5,529 nt of DNA, taken from the NCBI GenBank assembly GCA_945906115.1, contig CAMDQP010000072.1, positions 1 through 5,529 of the forward strand. The letters are read 5' to 3'. The position numbers and the translations under genes were made by a program. The notes beneath the pieces were generated by a model that saw only the letters and a program-made list of their open reading frames with translations, had not been told where the DNA came from and did not search any database. Below are positions 1 through 5,324 of this stretch, in pieces (position 1 is the stretch's first letter; the number at the start of each line of letters is the position of its first letter). The stretch comes from Opitutus sp. GAS368 (lineage in GTDB: Bacteria; Verrucomicrobiota; Verrucomicrobiia; Opitutales; UBA953).

Positions 1-572
1 ACGTTCCCGGCGTCGACAAGGGCGCGCCGTCTCTCTCCAAGGGCCTCAAGCCGGCCACCGCTCCGAAGCAAGTCGCCGTCGTCTGGGCCGAATATTATGC
101 CGTGGCCGCCGAAGGCGCGCGCGGCCTGCTCTTCCTGCGCTTGGCCGACATGCATAGCATGCGCCTCATCGCTTCGGAGGTCGCGTTCACCGAGCTTGGT
201 GTCGCCGCCGCCCCCGCCGGTATCTGTCAGGTCGCCTTGCGCGATGACCGCAGTTTCCTCCCTCGTCTCAGTGAAGGCGGCGACTGGGTGCTTGGCTTTG
301 ATCGCGCGAGCAATCCGCTCGGTTCCGCCCTACTGGCCCATCTTTCGGTCACGCAGAGTAAGCTCGGCGTCGCCGCGGCACCATATGTGGTGATCGTCGC
401 TGGCGGGGGCCCCGCCGGCTCCGATGGGGTCCGGGCCAAGTGGCTCGCCGTCACGGACACGGCTCCAGCCGGATCAATCGCCTTTAAGGTCTCAAGCATC
501 CCGACCGGTGGCGCAGGTGTCGATGTCGGTCAGTTGACCCTGACCATCGCGCTCCCCGCGGCGGCGAAGTGA
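1..572 (+). CDS. Unrecognised protein, 3' part of gene (5' end off the window)
   Basis: The frame is open from the left edge (first full codon at base 3) to TGA at 570-572, giving 189 visible residues; a GTG at 102 is only an internal candidate start, since the frame upstream is open and looks coding. I do not recognise the family. The visible part is rich in Ala, Gly and Val, has no clear transmembrane segment or catalytic motif, and reads like a soluble mixed alpha/beta or beta-rich protein. The segment LGVAAAP occurs twice, 56 residues apart (fragment residues about 65-71 and 121-127), each within a similar hydrophobic setting, which may mark two related subdomains. A Gly-rich GGGPAGSDG loop follows the second copy, and the C-terminus alternates hydrophobic and polar residues (LTLTIAL) like a final beta strand. 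The gene converges on def with no base between the stop codons. It is a real gene by coding character; its function is unknown. Confidence 0.7.
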   Translation, partial: VPGVDKGAPSLSKGLKPATAPKQVAVVWAEYYAVAAEGARGLLFLRLADMHSMRLIASEVAFTELGVAAAPAGICQVALRDDRSFLPRLSEGGDWVLGFDRASNPLGSALLAHLSVTQSKLGVAAAPYVVIVAGGGPAGSDGVRAKWLAVTDTAPAGSIAFKVSSIPTGGAGVDVGQLTLTIALPAAAK

Positions 573-1154
573 TCAATCTTGCGCCTTGCGCGCGGCCTTC
601 ATCTCGATCGTCGTCGCGCGCTTGAGCTTCTTCACCTTGGCTGCGGTCAGCAGCTGGTGCGGTCGCGTCATGCGATCGATGAACAGGACGCCCTGGCAAT
701 GGTCATGTTCGTGCTGCACGCAGCGGGCGAGCAGGCCGGTACATTCGAGGATGTGCGGCGCGCCGTCGGCGTCGCGGTAGCGCACGATGGCCCGCTCGAC
801 GCGCTCGACGTCACCGGTGATGCCCGGGAAGGAGAGGCACCCTTCGGTGTAGGTGTCAGGCTCGCCGGCCGGCACGCTCACCGTCGCGTTGGCGAGGAGC
901 ATCGGCATGATCTCTTCCGTCTGGCGGGGTTTGCCGTCGAGCAAAGGAAGGAAGTCCTCGTCGTGCACATTCATGACGAAGAGCTGCAAGGAAAGTCCGA
1001 CCTGCGGGGCCGCGAGGCCGATGCCCTTAGCGGTCTTCATCGCGCTTAGCATCGCGTCGCCCAGCGAACGCAGGGCGGGGCCGAACTCCTTTACAGAATC
1101 GCCTTTGGCCCGGAGGATCGGGTCGCCGTAGGGGCGGATGGTGAATTCGGCCAT
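573..1154 (-). CDS. def: Peptide deformylase
   Basis: This enzyme removes the formyl group from the N-terminal Met of new proteins, in the cytosol at the ribosome exit. All three family motifs are present in the 193 residues: GIGLAAPQ (44-51), EGCLS (104-108) and HEHDH (148-152). The metal ligands are therefore Cys106, His148 and His152, with Glu149 as the catalytic base; the Cys-to-His spacing equals that of the E. coli enzyme. Compared with E. coli there are about 15 extra residues between motifs 1 and 2 (around 64-95), and motif 3 reads HEHDHCQG where HExDHL is usual. The Lys/Arg-rich C-terminal helix (172-191) may be the ribosome-contacting part. The ATG at 1154 is the obvious start, with only a weak AAAGG about 12 bases upstream. 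The gene follows a CII-like regulator by 44 bases, probably in one operon. The usual partner fmt is not in the window. Family assignment is secure. Confidence 0.97.
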   Translation of the reverse strand: MAEFTIRPYGDPILRAKGDSVKEFGPALRSLGDAMLSAMKTAKGIGLAAPQVGLSLQLFVMNVHDEDFLPLLDGKPRQTEEIMPMLLANATVSVPAGEPDTYTEGCLSFPGITGDVERVERAIVRYRDADGAPHILECTGLLARCVQHEHDHCQGVLFIDRMTRPHQLLTAAKVKKLKRATTIEMKAARKAQD

Positions 1155-1198
1155 GGCTTCTGGTTACCTTTCTACGGCGGACGTGAAAGCGAAATCGC

Positions 1199-1717
1199 TC
1201 AGTCTTTCGGGCGGAAGTCGCCTTTTTCGCAGCGGCGGACGAAGGCCTCCGTGCGCTTGCGGATGCGGTCCCATTTCTCGCGGAGTTCCTGGGTCTCGTC
1301 GGCGGTGATGCGGTGGTCTTCCATCGCGTCGGCGACGTCGGCGATGAGTAGGCCAAATTCACGGACGAGGGCGTTGGCGGCTTTGTCCAGGTTGCCGCTC
1401 GGGACTTCGCCTTCGATCGGTGTAAACTGGCCGCCGGCGCGTCGGGCGAGCCAGTCGACGATGCGGGTGTCGCCGGTGAGGTCGATCAGCAGGGCAGTTC
1501 GGTGGAGCGGGTTGGGTTGGCCGCTGCCTTTTTCGGCCGGCTCTCGCCACTTGTAGAGCATCGAGGGAGAGACGCCGAGCGACTTGGCAATCTCCCCATG
1601 TTTATTGAGCTGGCTGTCCTTGCCGTCACCCTGGCCGGCCTTGAGTAGGGCGTCCTGCAGTACGTGGTGCGCTTCCTTGATGGGGGTGCGACGGGGGGCG
1701 GGCGGTTTCTTGGCCAT
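1199..1717 (-). CDS. Helix-turn-helix protein, phage CII/CP76-like regulator
   Basis: This 172-residue protein is a probable DNA-binding regulator. A basic, Pro-rich start (1-12) is followed by a helical stretch and a clear helix-turn-helix at about 41-58 (EIAKSLGVSPSMLYKWRE). The central part (71-95, LHRTALLIDLTGDTRIVDWL) resembles the segment after the HTH in P2/186-type CII proteins (Phage_CP76 family). The C-terminal half (about 110-165) is charged and helical and includes DHRITADETQEL, much like the DGRITxAE pattern I recall from that family; it probably serves in oligomerisation. No other phage gene is visible, so this looks like a domesticated regulator. It starts at ATG 1717 without a recognisable Shine-Dalgarno, about 40 bases below a good promoter, and runs towards def in the same direction. 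Its target is unknown; inverted repeats just upstream would suit autoregulation. The HTH call is firm, the CII family link fairly likely. Confidence 0.8.
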   Translation of the reverse strand: MAKKPPAPRRTPIKEAHHVLQDALLKAGQGDGKDSQLNKHGEIAKSLGVSPSMLYKWREPAEKGSGQPNPLHRTALLIDLTGDTRIVDWLARRAGGQFTPIEGEVPSGNLDKAANALVREFGLLIADVADAMEDHRITADETQELREKWDRIRKRTEAFVRRCEKGDFRPKD

Positions 1718-1730
1718 GGCAGAGGATAGG

Positions 1731-1763
1731 GCGGGCTAAGCTCGGCCCGCAAGCGTCCTGCGG
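1731..1763. promoter_or_regulatory. Two overlapping inverted repeats upstream of the CII-like gene
   Basis: GCGGGC (1731-1736) pairs with GCCCGC (1745-1750) around an 8-base centre. CCGCA (1747-1751) pairs with TGCGG (1759-1763) around a 7-base centre. The two share 1747-1750, so as hairpins they would exclude each other. They lie between the proposed -10 box and the start codon of the CII-like gene. The first could fold in the mRNA leader; the second spans the predicted transcription start and makes more sense as a protein-binding site. No U-run follows, so neither is a standard terminator. Confidence 0.35.
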
Positions 1764-1791
1764 ATATTACAGGTTTTTTACCTTATTGTAA
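1764..1791 (-). promoter_or_regulatory. Probable sigma70-type promoter for the CII-like gene and def
   Basis: On the minus strand TTACAA (1791-1786) and TAATAT (1769-1764) are separated by 16 bases, a good match to -35 and -10 boxes. A TG lies immediately before the -10. This is the most AT-rich spot in an otherwise GC-rich window and sits in a divergent intergenic region. Transcription would begin near 1757, leaving a leader of about 40 bases before ATG 1717. The same AT-rich block may also serve the rightward nfeD operon, but I see no convincing boxes on the plus strand. Confidence 0.55.
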
Positions 1792-1847
1792 GACGGTCGG
1801 GCCAGAAAAGATTGGAAAGAGGGAAGGGGGCCGACATCGTTGACCGC

Positions 1848-2351
1848 ATGATGCTTTTCGCCGCCTCCCCTGAAGAGGTTTCCTTGATTCTGCCCATCGG
1901 CCTGCTCGCCGCTGGTTTGGTTTTGATCGGGGTGGAATTCTTTCTTCCGACGGTCGTGCTGGGTTTCCTCGGCGCCGTCGTCTCCTTCGCCGGTATCTAT
2001 CTTTCGGCGGAGGCGGGTGGCCTCACCTGCGCAGTCTTCTGCGTCGTGTTCTTAGTCGTCCTGACGCTCGAGTTCTTCGCTTTCCGCCGCCTCCTGCCGC
2101 AGACCGCTATCGGTCGCTCGATGATCAACGCTAGCAGCAATGAAGGTGCCGCTGTGCCTGCCGCCGCCGGTTACGCCGTCTACGTCGGTAAGACCGGCAA
2201 GGCCGCCACCGTGCTCGCGCCTTCCGGCACGATTGAGATCGATGGCACCTTGATCGAGGCCTTCTCGCTCGACGGTTTCGTCGAACGCAACGCCGCCGTC
2301 GTCGTCACCGAGGCCGGTTCCGGCCGCGTGACCGTCCGCCGCTCCCGCTGA
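1848..2351 (+). CDS. Short NfeD-like membrane protein with C-terminal OB fold
   Basis: This is a partner of flotillin-like FloA in membrane microdomains. The 167 residues form three likely transmembrane helices (about 12-30, 34-53 and 59-79) followed by a cytoplasmic NfeD-type OB-fold domain (about 110-165). The hallmark pattern is visible: GKTGKAATVLAPSGTIEIDG, then an acidic segment, then VxVTEAGSGRVTVRR. It is the short form, lacking the ClpP-like serine protease domain of long NfeD proteins, as in the B. subtilis yqeZ-yqfA type pairing only in part, since some partners are longer. I chose ATG 1848 (Met-Met at codons 1 and 2) because the membrane domain follows at once. A TTG at 1812 would add 12 charged residues. 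A purine-rich run at 1814-1830 lies 17 bases before ATG 1848, too far for normal spacing, so the start remains uncertain. It is the first gene of an operon with floA, 15 bases downstream. Confidence 0.88.
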   Translation: MMLFAASPEEVSLILPIGLLAAGLVLIGVEFFLPTVVLGFLGAVVSFAGIYLSAEAGGLTCAVFCVVFLVVLTLEFFAFRRLLPQTAIGRSMINASSNEGAAVPAAAGYAVYVGKTGKAATVLAPSGTIEIDGTLIEAFSLDGFVERNAAVVVTEAGSGRVTVRRSR

Positions 2352-2366
2352 CCCCATTTTTCTCTC

Positions 2367-3383
2367 ATGAATACCATGCCTAATATCATCATCTGGATCG
2401 GAGCCGCCGCCCTGCTCCTGTTCGTCCTCTTCTTGCTCTCCTTCCTCGCTGTCTGGGTGCGCGCCCGCCTCGCGGGTGCCGAGGTCGGCTTGTTCGACCT
2501 CGTCGGCATGCGCCTGCGTAGCGTTCCCTACGCCGTGATCGTCGACGCCAAGATCGCCGCCACCAAGGCTGGCCTCACGGTCGACGTCGAGAAAATCGAC
2601 GCCCACTTCCTCGCCGGCGGCAATATCGTGCAGACGGTTCAGGCGCTCATCGCCGCCCAGAAGGCCGGCTTGCATCTCGACTGGAATCGCGCCTGCGCGA
2701 TCGACATCGCCACCCGCGGTACGAACAAGTCCGTGCTCGAGGCCGTGCTCACTTCCGTCAGCCCCAAGGTCATCGACGTGCCTAATCCGGCCAGCGGCCG
2801 CACCACGATTGACGCCGTCGCCAAGGATGGCATCCAAGTGAAGGTGAAGGCCCGGGTGACCGTCCGCACCAACCTCGACCGTTTCGTCGGTGGTGCCCAG
2901 GAAGAGACCATCATCGCGCGCGTCGGCGAAGGTATCGTCACCACCATCGGCTCCTCCGAGAGCTACAAGATCGTCCTCGAGAATCCCGACCGTATTTCCA
3001 AAACCGTCCTCGAGCGTGGTCTCGACGCCAATACCGCTTACGAGATCATGTCCATTGACATCGCGGACGTCGACGTCGGCGACAATATCGGTGCGATGCT
3101 CCAGGAAGCCCAGGCCAACGCCAACAAGAACATGGCGCAGGCTCAGGCGGAAATTCGCCGCGCGGCCGCCGTCGCGCTCGAGCAGGAAATGCGTGCCCGC
3201 GTCGAAGAGATGCGTGCCCGCGTTGTCGAAGCTGAGGCCCAGATCCCGCAGGCCCTCGCCGACGCGCTGCGCTCCGGCCGCATGGGCTACATGGATTTCC
3301 AGCGCCTGGAGAACCTTCGTTCCGACACCGAGATGCGCAAGGGTATCGCCGGTGACGGCCCCGCACCTGGCGCCAAGGCCTGA
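2367..3383 (+). CDS. floA: Flotillin-like protein FloA
   Basis: FloA is a membrane-anchored scaffold that forms mobile foci organising lipid and protein microdomains; it has no catalytic role. The 338 residues match the usual length (B. subtilis FloA/YqfA is about 330). There is an N-terminal hydrophobic anchor (about 7-30), then a basic stretch, then an SPFH-like region (about 50-230) with the family-typical segments around GLTVDVEKIDAHFLAGGN and VKVKARVTVRTNLDRFVGGA. An Ala/Glu-rich helical region (about 244-300) is the likely oligomerisation coiled coil, and the family C-terminal signature follows (IPQALADALRSGRMGYMDFQ, then LRSDTEMRKGI). EMRARV is repeated one heptad apart at 274-279 and 281-286. 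The start is ATG 2367, though ATG 2376 (Met4) is also possible; neither has a Shine-Dalgarno, and the 15-base gap to the upstream gene is almost all pyrimidine. Co-expression with the preceding NfeD-like gene and the small gene after it is very likely. Confidence 0.96.
   Translation: MNTMPNIIIWIGAAALLLFVLFLLSFLAVWVRARLAGAEVGLFDLVGMRLRSVPYAVIVDAKIAATKAGLTVDVEKIDAHFLAGGNIVQTVQALIAAQKAGLHLDWNRACAIDIATRGTNKSVLEAVLTSVSPKVIDVPNPASGRTTIDAVAKDGIQVKVKARVTVRTNLDRFVGGAQEETIIARVGEGIVTTIGSSESYKIVLENPDRISKTVLERGLDANTAYEIMSIDIADVDVGDNIGAMLQEAQANANKNMAQAQAEIRRAAAVALEQEMRARVEEMRARVVEAEAQIPQALADALRSGRMGYMDFQRLENLRSDTEMRKGIAGDGPAPGAKA
3189..3223 (+). repeat. Tandem 21-base unit inside floA coiled-coil region
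   Basis: The 14-mer ATGCGTGCCCGCGT occurs at 3189-3202 and again at 3210-3223, a period of 21 bases. It encodes MRARV twice, exactly one heptad apart, in the predicted coiled coil of FloA. This looks like a small in-frame duplication that preserves heptad register. Confidence 0.6.
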
Positions 3384-3385
3384 GC

Positions 3386-3733
3386 ATGGAACTGGCACTC
3401 TTCATCAAGATCGTCATCGGCGTGGTCGCGTTCGCGGCTTGGGTCGCCGGCAAGCTGAAGGCGGAAGCCGGCCAGCCGTCACCGATTGCCGTGCCCCCGC
3501 CCGTGCCGCGTCGCGTTCGGCGCATTCGCAATGCGCCGCCGCCCCTCGCGCCGGAGCCGGAGCCTTCGGCCCCCGTCGCGGCTGTTCATCTTGATGATAC
3601 GTCCCTCGTGGTCACGCGCCCAGCGCGCGCGCGCACGCGCCTACAGTTTCGTGGATCGGCTGCTCTCCGTCAGGCGCTCGTCGCCCGTGAAGTGCTCGGT
3701 CTACCGCTGTCGCTACGTCCGCCGCGCTTCTGA
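3386..3733 (+). CDS. Small FloA-linked single-span membrane protein
   Basis: The 115-residue product has one hydrophobic segment near its N-terminus (about 4-20), a basic and Pro-rich probably disordered linker (about 30-66), and a compact C-terminal end (about 86-111) with the block LRQALVAREVLGLPLSLRPP. From memory, small proteins with this layout and an R(Q/E)A-hydrophobic-(R/S)E(V/I)LGxPxxLR ending occur next to membrane genes in related phyla, but I cannot name a family. ATG 3386 is two bases after the floA stop, with AAGG (3375-3378) seven bases before it inside floA, so translation is probably coupled. The position suggests a role with FloA and NfeD at the membrane, perhaps presenting its C-terminal helix to FloA; that is inference. 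Codon choice matches its neighbours and the linker contains an alternating GC tract. It converges on the ABC permease gene with no base between stops. Confidence 0.82.
   Translation: MELALFIKIVIGVVAFAAWVAGKLKAEAGQPSPIAVPPPVPRRVRRIRNAPPPLAPEPEPSAPVAAVHLDDTSLVVTRPARARTRLQFRGSAALRQALVAREVLGLPLSLRPPRF
3623..3640. repeat. 18-base alternating purine-pyrimidine GC tract
   Basis: A run of strictly alternating G/A and C bases, mostly (GC)n, lies in the linker-to-tail part of the small FloA-linked gene and encodes Ala/Arg. Such tracts can adopt Z-DNA and are prone to slippage. No functional role is shown by the sequence. Confidence 0.5.
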
Positions 3734-3745
3734 TCAGCGACGCGG
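3722..3745. other. Dyad centred on the convergent stop-stop junction
   Basis: The centre of symmetry falls exactly between the TGA of the small FloA-linked gene (3731-3733) and the stop of the permease gene (3734-3736). CTGATCAG (3730-3737) is a perfect palindrome, and CCGCG (3722-3726) pairs with CGCGG (3741-3745) about the same centre; only the three pairs between them are mismatched or wobble. No U-run follows on either strand, so a standard intrinsic terminator is not supported. It could weakly hinder transcription from both sides or be chance plus coding constraint. Confidence 0.35.
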
Positions 3746-4546
3746 GGCGAAGAGGCGCGCGGCCAGGTAGGGCAGTGCGCAGCAGAGTACGATCCCGGCA
3801 CCCGACGGTACCGCCGGTGCGTAGTAAGAAAGATAGAGGCCACCGAACCCGCCGAGGAGGGCGCAGCCGGCGCCCCAGGCCATCACCTGAGGTACGGTCC
3901 GTCCGAGCAGCACGCCCGTCGCGGCAGGGATAACGAACAGGGCGGTCGTGAGCAGCGCGCCGACGAGGCGCACGCAGGCGACGGAGCCCAGCGCGACGAG
4001 TACGAGGAGCACGGCGCGCATGAGCGCGGGCCGGGCGCCGAGCAGGGCGGCGTATTCTTCGTCGAAGGAGGCGAGCTCGAGCTCTTTGTGCAGCACCCGG
4101 AGCCCGAACAGCACGAGGGCGGCGGTGACGCCGATGACGATGAGGTCTTCGCGGCCGACCGAGACCACGCTGCCGAAGAGCAGCCCGGCGAAGTCGCGCC
4201 AGGAGTTAGCCTGCTGCATGAGCGCGATACCCGCGGCGAACATCACCGACAGCATGACGCCCACCGCGCTGTCTTCACTCGTACCTTTGCGCGAGGCCAG
4301 CCAAGCGGCGCCGGCCGCGGTGAGCAGGGCGGCGACGAGCGCGCCCAGGTATGGCGAGAGGCCGAGGAGGAGCGCGCCGACGACGCCGGGCAAAATCGAG
4401 TGCGTGAGCGCGGTGCTCACGAAGGCCATGCGCCGGAGCACGACGTACGCGCCGAGGCAGGCGCAGGTCGTGCCGCTGAGCACGATGGCGAGCAGGGCCC
4501 GCACGAAGAACGGTTCTGACCATGGCTGCAAGAGGAGGTCAAGCAT
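3734..4546 (-). CDS. Metal ABC transporter permease, ABC-3 (ZnuB/MntB) family
   Basis: This is the inner-membrane channel of a zinc, manganese or iron importer, working with the ATPase and binding protein encoded just upstream. The 270 residues contain about seven to nine hydrophobic helices and family-typical segments: YVVLRRMAFVSTALTHSILPG (34-54 region), GTSEDSAVGVM (88-98), LASFDEEYAALLG (158-170), LVGALLTTALFVIPAATGVLL (194-214) and LSYYAPAVPSGAGIVL (239-254). The conserved Ser/Thr-His pair is ALTHS, with His49. I chose ATG 4546 because the family-like N-terminus LDLLLQPWSEPFFVRALL follows at once; a further upstream ATG at 4606 would add a 20-residue Pro/Thr-rich tail inside the ATPase gene. 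The start overlaps the ATPase stop by 8 bases, indicating translational coupling, and has no Shine-Dalgarno. The length is normal. The metal specificity cannot be read from the permease. Confidence 0.94.
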   Translation of the reverse strand: MLDLLLQPWSEPFFVRALLAIVLSGTTCACLGAYVVLRRMAFVSTALTHSILPGVVGALLLGLSPYLGALVAALLTAAGAAWLASRKGTSEDSAVGVMLSVMFAAGIALMQQANSWRDFAGLLFGSVVSVGREDLIVIGVTAALVLFGLRVLHKELELASFDEEYAALLGARPALMRAVLLVLVALGSVACVRLVGALLTTALFVIPAATGVLLGRTVPQVMAWGAGCALLGGFGGLYLSYYAPAVPSGAGIVLCCALPYLAARLFAPRR

Positions 4547-5324
4547 GGCGGTGGTCGTGGCCGGAGCAGGCGTGCCGGGTGGAGACGGCGCCATCACGCA
4601 TCTCAAGGATGCGGTCGAAGCGGCCGAGGTCGGCGGGGTCGTGCGTGGCCATCACGACGGTGAAGGCCGACCCTTCTTCGAAGAGGAAACGGTCGATGAT
4701 CTCGCGGCTCGGCTGATCGAGGGCCGCATACGGCTCATCGAGCAGGAGGATCTCAGCGCCTTGGACGACGGCGCGGGCGATGAGCGCGCGTTGCAATTGG
4801 CCTCCGGACAGGGTGTGGACTGGACGCTCCGCGAGATCGGTCAGGCCGAGACGCGTCAGCGCGCGATCGATGACTTCGTCGCCATGACGGCATTCCTCGA
4901 ACCATCCATGGTGGGCGTAGGTGCCCATCTGGAGCAGACGGCGAAGCTTGAGGGGAAAGAGTTCGGTGAGGTGCGGCCGCTGGGCAAGGTAGGCGAGGCG
5001 GCTGCGGCCGAGGCGCGGAGATTCGCCGGCGACCAGCACTTCGCCCGAGCGGATCGGCGTGAGTCCGGCGAGTACGCGGAGGAGAGTGGATTTGCCGGAG
5101 CCGTTGGGGCCGATGAGTGCGGTCCGGCAGCCGCAGGGAATTTCAAAGGTCGCGTCATGGAAGGCGACCGGTCCGTCGAGGCGGGCGGCGGCGGTGAGTT
5201 GTTTGGCTGACACGACGATGCCTGGGCAGCGGTTCGGCTCCTTCGGCGCGTAGGGGATGGCGGGCAGGACGGAGAAGACGACATCGCCGAGATGGCGAGA
5301 AAGCGCGGTGATGATGCGGCTCAT
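4539..5324 (-). CDS. Metal ABC transporter ATPase (ZnuC/MntA-like)
   Basis: This is the cytoplasmic ATPase that powers the metal importer. With ATG 5324 it has 261 residues and all nucleotide-binding elements: Walker A GPNGSGKST (72-80), Q-loop Gln115 (AYLAQRP), signature LSGGQLQRA (172-180), Walker B ILLLDEP (192-198, catalytic Glu197), D-loop ALD (201-203) and H-loop His228 (ATHDP). ATG 5324 overlaps the stop of the upstream binding-protein gene as ATGA, which decides for this start over the ATG at 5378. It leaves about 37 residues before the usual first strand (VSAKQLTAA). A GTG at 5213 would remove this extension and is the main alternative. The C-terminus is HACSGHDHRHA, with four His and one Cys in eleven residues, a possible metal-binding tail. 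No Shine-Dalgarno precedes the start. The family is certain; the substrate metal is not. Confidence 0.95.
   Translation of the reverse strand: MSRIITALSRHLGDVVFSVLPAIPYAPKEPNRCPGIVVSAKQLTAAARLDGPVAFHDATFEIPCGCRTALIGPNGSGKSTLLRVLAGLTPIRSGEVLVAGESPRLGRSRLAYLAQRPHLTELFPLKLRRLLQMGTYAHHGWFEECRHGDEVIDRALTRLGLTDLAERPVHTLSGGQLQRALIARAVVQGAEILLLDEPYAALDQPSREIIDRFLFEEGSAFTVVMATHDPADLGRFDRILEMRDGAVSTRHACSGHDHRHA

Noticed and set aside
102..572. GTG at 102 as start of the left-edge gene
   Set aside because: The frame is open back to the window edge and the upstream 33 codons look coding, so the gene is treated as 5' partial.
1188..1199. AGCGA-AA-TCGCT dyad between the CII-like gene and def as a terminator
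   Set aside because: The arms are five bases with a two-base centre and there is no U-run; the two genes probably share a transcript.
1199..1717. Prophage or integrated element
   Set aside because: Only the CII-like gene is phage-like; no integrase, structural gene, attachment repeat or tRNA is seen near it.
2052..3398. 448-codon open frame antisense to nfeD and floA
   Set aside because: It is a by-product of high GC and third-position bias opposite two well-recognised genes. Its translation is a Gly/Asp/His-rich string without a known domain.
3734..4606. ATG 4606 as start of the permease
   Set aside because: It would add 20 residues rich in Pro and Thr inside the ATPase gene; ATG 4546 fits the family N-terminus and the 8-base coupling overlap.
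3948..5210. 420-codon open frame on the plus strand across the permease and ATPase genes
   Set aside because: It lies opposite two certain ABC transporter genes; the translation is Ser/Arg/Ala-rich and lacks domain structure.
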